A stretch of DNA of 64,000 bases. Origin: Ignavibacteria bacterium (GTDB lineage: Bacteria; Bacteroidota; Ignavibacteria; Kapaibacteriales; UBA4661). The translations under genes and the position numbers were made by a program. The stretch lies in NCBI GenBank assembly GCA_014654705.1, contig JACVZY010000051.1, forward strand, positions 186,001 through 250,000, read 5' to 3'. The notes beneath the pieces were generated by a model. It had not been told where the DNA came from and made no database searches. It was given only the letters and a program-made list of their open reading frames with translations. Each line of letters starts with the position of its first letter. The stretch's first letter is position 1. Positions 8,641-16,356 of the stretch are shown here, in pieces.

Positions 8641-10668
8641 ATGGCTCAAGAAACAGAACTCCTCGAAATGCCTCTCGAAACAGCGGCACAGGCAAACGGC
8701 AACGGCGGCTATAACGAAGACACCATTAAAGTCCTCGAAGGCTTAGAGGCAGTCCGTAAGCGCCCTGCAATGTACATCGGCGACATCAGCGAGCGCGGTC
8801 TGCATCACCTTATTAACGAAGTGGTGGACAACTCCATTGACGAGGCGCTTGCTGGCTATGCGCGTAATATCACCATTTCTCTACACACCGATGGCTCTTG
8901 TTCGGTGCAGGACGATGGACGTGGTATCCCGGTTGGTCCGCACCCTGTCAAGAAAATCTCGACGCTTGAAGTCGTCATGTGTACGCTTCACGCTGGCGGA
9001 AAATTTGAGAAAAACGCCTACAAGGTTTCGGGCGGTCTGCACGGTGTGGGCGTGTCGTGTGTGAATGCGCTTTCCAGTGCGCTCTATGCTGAAATTCGCC
9101 GCGATGGGAAAGTCTTCCGCCAAGATTATTCGCAAGGCATTCCACAAGGTGATGTGCGCGAAATCGGCGAAGCAAAATCAACCGGCACGATGATTCGTTT
9201 TACCCCCGATGCGGAAATTTTCAAAACGGTTGAGTTCAAAAGCGACCGCGTTGCCGACCGCTTGCGCGAATTGGCGTTTTTGAATCCGCAAATCGTCATT
9301 CGTCTGCGCGATGAGCGCGATGGACGCGACGATGTTTATCACTATCCGGGCGGCTTGGTGGATTTTGTTACCTACGTGGACGAAGGCAAAATTGCGCTGA
9401 TGAAACCCATTATGGTTTCGTCAGTTTTCAAAGCAGAAGATGGCTCGGAAACGCCGGTGGACGTATGCTTCCAGTACAACAATAGCTATAACGAAACCGT
9501 GCTGTCCTACGTGAACAACATCAACACTATCGAAGGCGGTACGCACGTTTCCGGCTTTCGTTCAGCGCTCACACGGACGTTGAATGCATATGCTACCAAA
9601 AATAATCTCGTTAAGGGGGATAAAATCCAGCTCACGGGCGAGGATTTTCGTGAGGGGTTGACCGCAGCCATTTCAGTTAAAGTCGGCGAGCCGCAATTCG
9701 AGGGACAAACCAAAACCAAGCTGGGCAACGGCGAGACCGAAAGCGCCGTTCGTTCTATCGTGAACGACCAGCTGAATGCATTTTTAGAGCAAAATCCGTC
9801 TGTCGGCAAGAAGATTATTGATAAAGCAATTCTGGCTGCCGAAGCGCGAATTGCTGCACGGAAGTCGCGTGAAATGGTGCGCCGCAAAAGCGCATTGGAG
9901 TCAAGCGCTCTGCCGGGCAAACTCGCGGATTGCTCCATTAGTACGCCGGAGGATTGTGAAATCTTCATTGTGGAAGGTGATTCGGCAGGTGGTTCGGCAA
10001 AGCAAGGACGCGACCGCCGCTTTCAGGCTATCTTGCCGCTTCGTGGTAAAGTGCTCAACGTCCAGAAAGCGCGTCTGCCGAAAGTGCTGGAAAATGAGGA
10101 GATTCGCTGTATCTTCACCGCGCTTGGCGTGGGCTTCGGCGAGGATTTTGATATTGCAAAATTGCGTTACGGCAAAGTGATTCTGATGGCGGATGCTGAC
10201 GTGGACGGTTCGCACATTCGGACGCTGCTCCTGACGTTCTTTTTCAACTATATGCATCCGCTTATCGAAGCCGGTAAAATCTATATCGCACAGCCACCGC
10301 TTTACAAACTCAAGAAAGGCAAAAAAGAATTTTATGCCTACAACGATGCCGAGCGCGATGAGGTAATAAGCCGCATTAAGAAAGAGTCCGGTGCGAATGT
10401 GGAAATTATTTCGGGTGAAGAAGTCGCAGCTGCCAATGGTAACACCTCAGGAATTCTCATTTCGCGCTTCAAAGGCTTGGGCGAGATGAATCCTGAGCAG
10501 CTTTGGCAAACAACCATGAACACCGAAACCCGCACCATTCTTCAGGTTTCAATCGAGAGTGCTGCTGCTGCAAGCAAACTTTTTGAGACGCTCATGGGCG
10601 ATCAAGTCGAGCCGCGCCGCGAATTTATTGAGCGTAATGCGCAGTATGTGAAGAACTTGGACATTTGA
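8641..10668 (+). CDS. gyrB: DNA gyrase subunit B
   Basis: The ATPase subunit of type II topoisomerase, which introduces negative supercoils together with GyrA (not in this window). It is 675 aa. The N-terminal GHKL ATPase is clear: HLINEVVDNSIDEALAG (catalytic Glu and Asn), DDGRGIPVG, STLEVVMCTLHAGGKF and SGGLHGVGVSCVNALS. The Toprim domain carries FIVEGDSAGGSAKQGR and MADADVDGSHIRTLLLTF. The C-terminus has GLGEMNPEQLW and ends with RREFIERNA. The length and QGRDRRFQAILPLRGK block fit GyrB better than ParE. The first 20 residues are a variable extension. A terminator follows. Confidence 0.96.
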   Translation: MAQETELLEMPLETAAQANGNGGYNEDTIKVLEGLEAVRKRPAMYIGDISERGLHHLINEVVDNSIDEALAGYARNITISLHTDGSCSVQDDGRGIPVGPHPVKKISTLEVVMCTLHAGGKFEKNAYKVSGGLHGVGVSCVNALSSALYAEIRRDGKVFRQDYSQGIPQGDVREIGEAKSTGTMIRFTPDAEIFKTVEFKSDRVADRLRELAFLNPQIVIRLRDERDGRDDVYHYPGGLVDFVTYVDEGKIALMKPIMVSSVFKAEDGSETPVDVCFQYNNSYNETVLSYVNNINTIEGGTHVSGFRSALTRTLNAYATKNNLVKGDKIQLTGEDFREGLTAAISVKVGEPQFEGQTKTKLGNGETESAVRSIVNDQLNAFLEQNPSVGKKIIDKAILAAEARIAARKSREMVRRKSALESSALPGKLADCSISTPEDCEIFIVEGDSAGGSAKQGRDRRFQAILPLRGKVLNVQKARLPKVLENEEIRCIFTALGVGFGEDFDIAKLRYGKVILMADADVDGSHIRTLLLTFFFNYMHPLIEAGKIYIAQPPLYKLKKGKKEFYAYNDAERDEVISRIKKESGANVEIISGEEVAAANGNTSGILISRFKGLGEMNPEQLWQTTMNTETRTILQVSIESAAAASKLFETLMGDQVEPRREFIERNAQYVKNLDI

Positions 10669-10694
10669 CCACAGATAGAAAAAACAATCATACT

Positions 10695-10732
10695 CCACGG
10701 AAGTAGCAATCATGCGGCTTTCGTGGTTTTTT
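10695..10732 (+). terminator. Intrinsic terminator after gyrB
   Basis: An imperfect 13-bp stem begins CCACGGAAG (10695) and closes with CTTTCGTGG (ending 10726) around a short loop, followed by six T (10727-10732). It starts 26 bp after the gyrB stop. Confidence 0.75.
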
Positions 10733-10831
10733 CTTTTTCGTGAAAAATTGCGTACTGCGAAGCGCCTGAAAAATCTCCACATCTTGCTGCAATGAAAGTG
10801 CGGCAACACATTTACTCGAAAGTGAGCATTT

Positions 10832-11401
10832 ATGCGTTCGTGGAAACACGCTTGGAAGTACGCTATTACTTTTCTCATTTTATTTCTTGCCACAATGATT
10901 CCCTCGTTTGCTCAAGCGCATAGCGAAACTACGACCGACAGCGTAGCCGTACCCATGACAAAGCAAGTATCTGTGCGCTTCGTGGAGTCATCCTTGCAAA
11001 CGCTTGCCCTGCGGCTGTCCCCGGGCATGGACATAAAGGAAGAATTGGAGCGAATCGTGAAAGAGCGACATATCAACGCGGCAGCGGTGCTAACGTGTGT
11101 GGGGAGTTTGCGAGAAGCCGTCGTGCGCTTTGCAAATAAGCCAAAGGATACAGTGCTTGGCGGTCCATTAGAAATTGTTTCGCTCACGGGAACATTTGGT
11201 CAGGACGGTTCACATTTGCATATTGCACTCTCAAACGGTGAAGGCACAACAATTGGCGGACACGTTCTTGCGGGCTGCCGTGTCTATACGACCGCAGAGA
11301 TTGTTCTTGGTATATTGACCGATGCTGTTTTTACCCGCGAGCAAGATTCAGTCAGTACTTACAAAGAACTTGTTGTTAGACCCACCGCACATAAAAAATA
11401 A
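10832..11401 (+). CDS. Exported PPC (DUF296) domain protein
   Basis: A 189-residue protein carrying a PPC/DUF296 domain behind a clear signal peptide: positive residues, hydrophobic YAITFLILFLATMI, then SFAQAHS. Domain landmarks are RLSPGMDIKEELERIV, INAAAVLTCVGSL, LEIVSLTGTFG, GSHLHIALS, GGHVLAGC and VYTTAEIVLG. PPC domains are best known at the C-terminus of plant AT-hook DNA-binding proteins, and bacterial versions are usually short, free-standing and cytoplasmic. A signal peptide implies a periplasmic role, so a DNA-binding call would be misleading. The conserved His residues (SHLH, GGH) could bind metal or ligand. It appears monocistronic, between the gyrB terminator and the next gene. 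Confidence 0.85.
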   Translation: MRSWKHAWKYAITFLILFLATMIPSFAQAHSETTTDSVAVPMTKQVSVRFVESSLQTLALRLSPGMDIKEELERIVKERHINAAAVLTCVGSLREAVVRFANKPKDTVLGGPLEIVSLTGTFGQDGSHLHIALSNGEGTTIGGHVLAGCRVYTTAEIVLGILTDAVFTREQDSVSTYKELVVRPTAHKK

Positions 11402-11464
11402 GCCGAGCAACTCGTTGGCAAAACCCCTCTCAAAGAAGTATTCTCTCATTCTCTCACTTTTATT

Positions 11465-12382
11465 ATGCAAACTTTTGGCATTATTGGACTTGGTAAATTA
11501 GGACTATCTATTGCTGTCGGCTTATCTACTCAGGGGCGCTTGGCATGGACAATGAACCGCAGCCTTGAGCAGCGCAACGCAGCAAAATTTCAACTGCCCG
11601 TCTCACTGCCAATGTATCCCTCGGTTGGCTCCATTCAGCAGCCTGCTTCGTGTATTATTCTTGCCGTAGCCGATAATGCCATTGAAGAAGTCTCTGCCCA
11701 GCTTGCGGCGCATTTTGGCAGTCGCTTGAACGATTTGGTGGTGATGCACTGTTCGGGCGTAAAAAGGCGCGACGCATTGATAGCCTGCGAAGAACAAGGC
11801 GCAATCACCATGAGCCTTCATCCTTACCAAACCTTTGCCATCGCCACAGCAAAAAACTTCAAAGATATTCCCTGGGGGGTGGAGTACCCTTCCGTAGAGC
11901 CATTTCGGACTATTGCCGAACAATTTGCACTTGATTTGGTCTATACGCTGGGTGGTAAACTCGTACCCCTTTCCGAAGAAACGCTTGCCCATAAGCCTCT
12001 CTATCACGCCTCTGCGGTCTTCTCGGCAAATTATTTGAATGCTATTATCGGTTTTGCTGCTTTGAGCGCAGAGCAGGCGGGTATTGACCCACAAGAGTTT
12101 TTGCCCCAAATTCTCCGCCGTGCTCTCGATAATGCCATCACGGGGTTGAAGCAACTCGGTACGGGCAAATTTCCGCTCACAGGACCAATCTCGCGGGGTG
12201 ATGTGGAAACGCTTCGTGAGCACATCAATAATTTTCGCTTGCTACCGAATCCGATGGAAATTCTTCGCCCCTATTGCTTGATTGGCATTGCAACGGCAGA
12301 ATTTGCCTGTACTCAGGGTGTGATTGATAGCGTGAAGCGCCAAGCAATTGTTGACCTTTTCGAGCAAGCTCTTCATCCGTAG
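11465..12382 (+). CDS. Rossmann-fold DUF2520 protein (NAD(P)-dependent dehydrogenase-like)
   Basis: A 305-residue cytoplasmic protein with an N-terminal Rossmann nucleotide-binding motif (FGIIGLGKLGLSIAVGL) and a C-terminal DUF2520 helical domain. Landmarks: IILAVADNAIEEVSAQL, VMHCSGVKRRDAL, MSLHPYQTF, LYHASAVFSANYL and LTGPISRGD. The fold resembles 6-phosphogluconate and ketopantoate dehydrogenase-like proteins, but no substrate has been assigned to the family as far as I know. It is followed after 82 bp by the Anbu homologue. I see no pathway context that fixes its reaction. Confidence 0.85.
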   Translation: MQTFGIIGLGKLGLSIAVGLSTQGRLAWTMNRSLEQRNAAKFQLPVSLPMYPSVGSIQQPASCIILAVADNAIEEVSAQLAAHFGSRLNDLVVMHCSGVKRRDALIACEEQGAITMSLHPYQTFAIATAKNFKDIPWGVEYPSVEPFRTIAEQFALDLVYTLGGKLVPLSEETLAHKPLYHASAVFSANYLNAIIGFAALSAEQAGIDPQEFLPQILRRALDNAITGLKQLGTGKFPLTGPISRGDVETLREHINNFRLLPNPMEILRPYCLIGIATAEFACTQGVIDSVKRQAIVDLFEQALHP

Positions 12383-12464
12383 AAAGGGATACCTTGCGAG
12401 GTTTGAAGGGCTTCCCAAAGATTTTTGTAAGAATTATGTTCCCATCACTACTCTTCGATGTATT

Positions 12465-13250
12465 ATGACGTTTTGTCTTGGCATGAAAGTAAAAGACGGC
12501 TTGATAGGAATAGCCGATACCCGCATCACTACTGGGGCAGAGTGCATCACGGTCAAAAAAGTAACCTTGCATCACTACGGGCGATTTCCGATGTTTTTGA
12601 TGACCTCCGGCTTACGCTCGGTGCGCGACAAAGCGCTGACGTATTTCAGCGAGGTACTTGAGGACAGTGATAATCGTTTTGATAAACTCTACCAAGCGGT
12701 GAACGAATTCGGCAAGCAAATACGCCGCGTTGCTGCTGAAGATGGAGATGCGCTCAAAAAAAGTGGGCTGGATTTCAATATCCATGCGCTGATTGGCGGG
12801 CAGTTAGAACGCGACAATGAACACAAATTATTTTTGCTCTATCCCGAAGGAAATTGGGTGGAAATTGCGGAAGGCACGCCCTATCATATTATTGGTTCTG
12901 CGCGGTATGGGAAGCCTATTCTTGACCGCGCTTTGCACTACGGAGCGCCGATGGACTTTGCGCTCAAGGTTGGCTTTTTGGCATTTGATGCTACGTTCCA
13001 AAGCGCGACAGATGTTTCTTATCCGATAGATGTCGTCCTCTACCGCTTCAATACAAGCGACATGGTGGAACATCGTTTTGAAAAAGATGATTTCCGCGAA
13101 GCGGCCAGTGCTTGGCAGGAGCATATTGTTCAGTCTGTACATCATCTCCCGATGGGGCAGTTGGACTCCATTTTTGCAAAATCGTTGGAAGTACCGCTTC
13201 GTCCTGCGCACGGTGGACTCAATGGAGAGCCTCATCAGCACGAAAGCTGA
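12465..13250 (+). CDS. Proteasome-related peptidase, Anbu/HslV-like
   Basis: An Ntn-hydrolase of the proteasome superfamily resembling Anbu. I chose the ATG at 12465 because it gives MTFCLGMKVKDGLIGIADTR: removal of Met would expose Thr2 as catalytic nucleophile, as in other family members. A longer frame from 12348 would bury that Thr and overlap the upstream gene. Other landmarks: ITTGAECITVKKV (the family Lys region), MFLMTSGLRSVRDKAL, DFNIHALIGGQ, HIIGSARYGKPILDRAL and ATDVSYPIDVVLYR. It is 261 aa, near the usual Anbu length. The partners common in Proteobacteria (alpha-E protein, ATP-grasp, transglutaminase) are not nearby, so its substrates are unknown. Confidence 0.85.
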   Translation: MTFCLGMKVKDGLIGIADTRITTGAECITVKKVTLHHYGRFPMFLMTSGLRSVRDKALTYFSEVLEDSDNRFDKLYQAVNEFGKQIRRVAAEDGDALKKSGLDFNIHALIGGQLERDNEHKLFLLYPEGNWVEIAEGTPYHIIGSARYGKPILDRALHYGAPMDFALKVGFLAFDATFQSATDVSYPIDVVLYRFNTSDMVEHRFEKDDFREAASAWQEHIVQSVHHLPMGQLDSIFAKSLEVPLRPAHGGLNGEPHQHES

Positions 13251-13316
13251 GGTTTGAAAGCGCTCTTCAATTTTTTTATTGGCTCGAAATTTTTCTTCAT
13301 ATACCATCAAATTCAG

Positions 13317-13778
13317 ATGAAAACCGCACAAATACTTCTTCTTCTAGCAGTGGCATACACAATTGTTCCTATAAGTCTTTCGGCGCAAGGTTCTCCCGAA
13401 AAAGCTGTCCGTGCCCTGCTGGATGCGCAGGTGCAGTCTTGGAATGCGGGCAACATCGAAGAATTTATGCAAGGCTATTGGCAGTCGGATTCCTTGCGCT
13501 TTGCCTCTGGTGGGAGCGTCAAATACGGTTGGAAAACAACGCTGGAACGGTACCGCAAAGGCTATCCCGATAAAGCAGCTATGGGCAAGCTCACATTCTC
13601 CAATCTTGAAACAACCGTACTTTCCGCCGACGCTGTTGTAGTCTTTGGAAAATGGGAACTCATGCGTGAACAAGACAAAACCGAAAAAGACCGCCCGCAT
13701 GGGCTTTTTACCTTGACGTTCCGTAAAACGCCGCAGGGGTGGAAAATTATTCACGACCACACTTCTTCAGGGAATTGA
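13317..13778 (+). CDS. Secreted NTF2-like (DUF4440/SnoaL-like) protein
   Basis: A 153-residue protein from the ATG at 13317, with a signal peptide (KTAQILLLLAVAYTIVPI ending LSAQG). An in-frame ATG at 13254 would put 21 residues in front and spoil the signal. The mature part fits the cone-shaped NTF2 fold: VRALLDAQVQSWNAGNIEEF, WQSDSLRFASGG, GWKTTLERYRKGYP, VVFGKWEL and a closing GLFTLTFRKTPQGWKIIHDH. Members of this family bind or isomerise small ligands, and no specific role can be read here. It starts 66 bp after the Anbu gene, so they may share a transcript. Confidence 0.85.
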   Translation: MKTAQILLLLAVAYTIVPISLSAQGSPEKAVRALLDAQVQSWNAGNIEEFMQGYWQSDSLRFASGGSVKYGWKTTLERYRKGYPDKAAMGKLTFSNLETTVLSADAVVVFGKWELMREQDKTEKDRPHGLFTLTFRKTPQGWKIIHDHTSSGN

Positions 13779-13805
13779 GTCACAATCAGGCAGCATTGCC
13801 AGTAT

Positions 13806-13872
13806 AACGGAACTTTTCTTGTATTATTTCCGCCTTTTCTGAAGTTTCTGTTGTACTTCAACGGAACTTTTC
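13806..13872 (+). repeat. Pair of 13-bp direct repeats upstream of the histidine kinase
   Basis: AACGGAACTTTTC occurs exactly at 13806-13818 and 13860-13872, a centre distance of 54 bp (about five helical turns). Both lie in the 141-bp gap before the sensor kinase start at 13920, a reasonable layout for a regulator binding as two dimers. No function has been shown. Confidence 0.45.
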
Positions 13873-13919
13873 AGATTTTGCAACTCTGATATTCCTTACA
13901 CTGCTTATTCTGGCTGATT

Positions 13920-15404
13920 ATGAAACGACGCATTGGTATTCAACAAAAATTTGTAACGCTTGTACTCGTTCTTCTTGTAACGATTGGTACATTTATTGCG
14001 CTCTTTTTTCCGCAGCGCCAAAAATCACAGATGAATAAGTACTTGAATGAAAAAATTCAAGTAACAGCACAAATTCTTGCCTACAATGCTCAGTTTGCGA
14101 TTGCTTTTGACGACAAAGACGGAATGAAAACGACCTTGGGCGTACTTCCATCGCTGCCGGGTGTGAAGCTAGCTCTTGTGATCGATACTCTGGGGAATGA
14201 ATTTGGCGCTTACAAACCTGACAATACGTACCAGTCTTTAGCTCCTACTATTGCAACACTGATCAAATCAGAAACGCTTGCCTCGAACCTCAAAATTATT
14301 GATATTGATGATATTGCCCTGTACGCAGAACCTATCATTTGGACGGATAACAATGCGCAACCACCCAAGCAAAGCGTGGTCGGTAAAGTAATTGTCGGAA
14401 TTAGCCGCAAAGAACTTAATAACGACGCCTTCCAAAGCCTTTTGATTGCTCTCGGAATTGGCGCCGGGGTTGTTATTCTTGGTGGTGTGATTATGCTTGT
14501 TCTGAGTAGTCGCCTTGTGAAGCCGCTCAAAGTTTTGGCGCGAGCAGCAGGAAAGGTTTCTGCGGGTGATTTGGAATCAACCGTGAGCATCCACACAAAC
14601 GATGAAGTGGAGGTGCTGGCGAACTCGTTCAATCATATGGTCGGGAATATTCGTCGTGCGCTCGAAGAAGTCCAAAGTTCACTCAAAAAAGCTGAAGAAG
14701 CCAATTCACGCAAAACTGAACTGCTCAGCATTGTCTCGCATGACTTGAAAAGCCCGATTACCTCAGTCTTGGCAGCAATCAAACTCATTGAATTGGGTGA
14801 TATTACCGAAGCCGAGTTTCCCGAAGTGGGCGGTATGATTCGGCAGTCCTGCGAACGTATGATTGACCTTATCGAAAGTCTTCTTGCAAGTTCGGCATTG
14901 GAAATGGGCAGGATTCAGGTGAATAAAACAACCTGTAATGGGAAGGAACTTATTGAGCGTGTCGCTGAAGCCAATAGTCTCAATCTCAGTAACAAAGCTC
15001 AAACGCTCACCATTGAAACCAAGGGTCAAGACTTTGAGTTCTATGCCGATAAAGGGCTTATTCATCAGGTCTTAGAAAACTTTACTTCCAACGCCATCAA
15101 GTATTCTCCATCGGAAACGACGATTACGGCGCGAGTGCTGGCGACTGCTGCCAGTATTCGTTTTGAAATTCAGGACGAGGGTCCGGGCTTGACTGATGAA
15201 GATAAGCAAAAACTGTTTGGTTTTTTTCAGCGCCTTTCTGCTCGTCCGACGGGCGGCGAATCCTCGCACGGAGTGGGCTTAGCAATCACGAAGCGCGTTG
15301 TGGATTTGCATAACGGTAAAATTTGGGCGGAAAGCGAGTTGGGCAAAGGGACAACGTTCATCGTAGAGCTGCCAAGAAACACGGATATGCCTCTTGCCGC
15401 ATAA
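13920..15404 (+). CDS. HAMP-domain sensor histidine kinase (orphan)
   Basis: A 494-residue inner-membrane kinase. One transmembrane helix lies near 10-30 and another near 175-197, enclosing a periplasmic sensor of about 140 residues of unknown ligand. A HAMP linker (about 197-250; LVKPLKVLARAAGKVSAGD) leads to a HisKA domain with the phosphoacceptor His274 in SIVSHDLKSPI. The ATPase follows: N box LENFTSNAIKYSP (about 385-397), G1 DEGPGL (419-424) and G2 GVGLAITKRV (451-460). All catalytic motifs look intact. No response regulator is encoded within 10 kb on either side, so the partner is elsewhere. Two 13-bp direct repeats precede it. Confidence 0.94.
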   Translation: MKRRIGIQQKFVTLVLVLLVTIGTFIALFFPQRQKSQMNKYLNEKIQVTAQILAYNAQFAIAFDDKDGMKTTLGVLPSLPGVKLALVIDTLGNEFGAYKPDNTYQSLAPTIATLIKSETLASNLKIIDIDDIALYAEPIIWTDNNAQPPKQSVVGKVIVGISRKELNNDAFQSLLIALGIGAGVVILGGVIMLVLSSRLVKPLKVLARAAGKVSAGDLESTVSIHTNDEVEVLANSFNHMVGNIRRALEEVQSSLKKAEEANSRKTELLSIVSHDLKSPITSVLAAIKLIELGDITEAEFPEVGGMIRQSCERMIDLIESLLASSALEMGRIQVNKTTCNGKELIERVAEANSLNLSNKAQTLTIETKGQDFEFYADKGLIHQVLENFTSNAIKYSPSETTITARVLATAASIRFEIQDEGPGLTDEDKQKLFGFFQRLSARPTGGESSHGVGLAITKRVVDLHNGKIWAESELGKGTTFIVELPRNTDMPLAA

Positions 15405-15498
15405 AATCTAATACCATACGAGTCTTGCAGCTGCAAAGTATTGCAGAGCATAAGGTATGCACCAATTCTCATTCTCCATTTGCCACAAACCCATTTCT

Positions 15499-16326
15499 AT
15501 GTTTTCAGACCAAACTCTTGCCAAGCGCATCGAAACAGCTCAAGCGCAAAATCAGATGGATTATGCCGATTCATGCCATAAACTCAAGTGCAGTACGCCC
15601 GCCGTTGCAATAGTGGTGGGAAGCGGCGCAGCGCTCTATGCGGGTGCGGAATCACCGCTCACGCAATCGTTTGGCTTAGGATTTGAAGGCGGTGATACGA
15701 TCGAAAGCGATGTGGAGAGCCAGATTGAAACGCTCGAAGAGTTTTTCTTTTCTCGTGGCTCGGCTGCCTATATTGAAGTGGCAAATCTTGCCGATATGAA
15801 CCTGACCCTTCTGCTCGGCAAACGCGGCTATACTGTCTTGGAGTACTCCCATGTCTTAGGATTCAATCTGGCAAATCTGGAGCATATCCCATCCCCTCTT
15901 CAGTCATACCGTTTAGCGGCATCGGAAATAGAAGCGGCTGCCGATGCGGTAGCGGCGGGATTTCTGGAGCAAAATATCGGCGAAGGTGATATTCCGCCAG
16001 ACTTCCGTGAGCTTTTTGTGGTGTCGCTTCATACTACAGGCAGCTCAGGATTTGCTGTAAAGTTAGAGGGCGAAATTGCCGGTGCGGGCGGTATTACAAT
16101 TTTGAACAATGTTGCAATGCTTTCCGGCGCAAGCACACAACCAAAATTTCGCAATCGCGGCATTCAGAAAGCACTGATTATGGAACGTCTGCGCTTTGCA
16201 CACGAGGCAGGATGCGATATTGCTGTTGTTACCACGCAGCCCGGCACTGTCTCTCAAAGTAATATGCAGGCTATGAATTTTGAAATTTTGTATGCCCGCA
16301 CGAAGTTTACAAAGACAATGCCCTGA
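15499..16326 (+). CDS. GNAT family N-acetyltransferase
   Basis: A 275-residue protein from the ATG at 15499 (MFSDQTLAKRIETAQ); the in-frame ATG at 15457 adds a Cys/His/Phe-rich stretch that looks non-coding. The C-terminal half carries the GNAT acetyl-CoA binding motif A, QPKFRNRGIQKALIMERL, preceded by the strand AMLSGAST and followed by CDIAVVTTQPG and SNMQAMNFEI. The N-terminal half (about 1-140) looks like a second, degenerate GNAT-like domain: YIEVANLADMNLTLLLGKRGY imitates the end of such a fold. The acceptor substrate is unknown. It converges with the T9SS cargo gene. Confidence 0.85.
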   Translation: MFSDQTLAKRIETAQAQNQMDYADSCHKLKCSTPAVAIVVGSGAALYAGAESPLTQSFGLGFEGGDTIESDVESQIETLEEFFFSRGSAAYIEVANLADMNLTLLLGKRGYTVLEYSHVLGFNLANLEHIPSPLQSYRLAASEIEAAADAVAAGFLEQNIGEGDIPPDFRELFVVSLHTTGSSGFAVKLEGEIAGAGGITILNNVAMLSGASTQPKFRNRGIQKALIMERLRFAHEAGCDIAVVTTQPGTVSQSNMQAMNFEILYARTKFTKTMP

Positions 16327-16342
16327 GCGATAATGCCCTGAG
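16317..16342. repeat. 15-bp tandem duplication at the GNAT stop codon
   Basis: AATGCCCTGAG occurs at 16317-16327 and again at 16332-16342, a period of 15 bp. The first copy contains the TGA stop of the acetyltransferase, so the second is a non-coding echo. It probably reflects a recent slippage event in the convergent spacer. Confidence 0.6.
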
Positions 16343-16356
16343 AACCCAAAACTCCA

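Noticed and set aside
12348-12464. Upstream start for the Anbu-like gene
   Set aside because: It would overlap the DUF2520 gene and bury the N-terminal Thr needed for catalysis.
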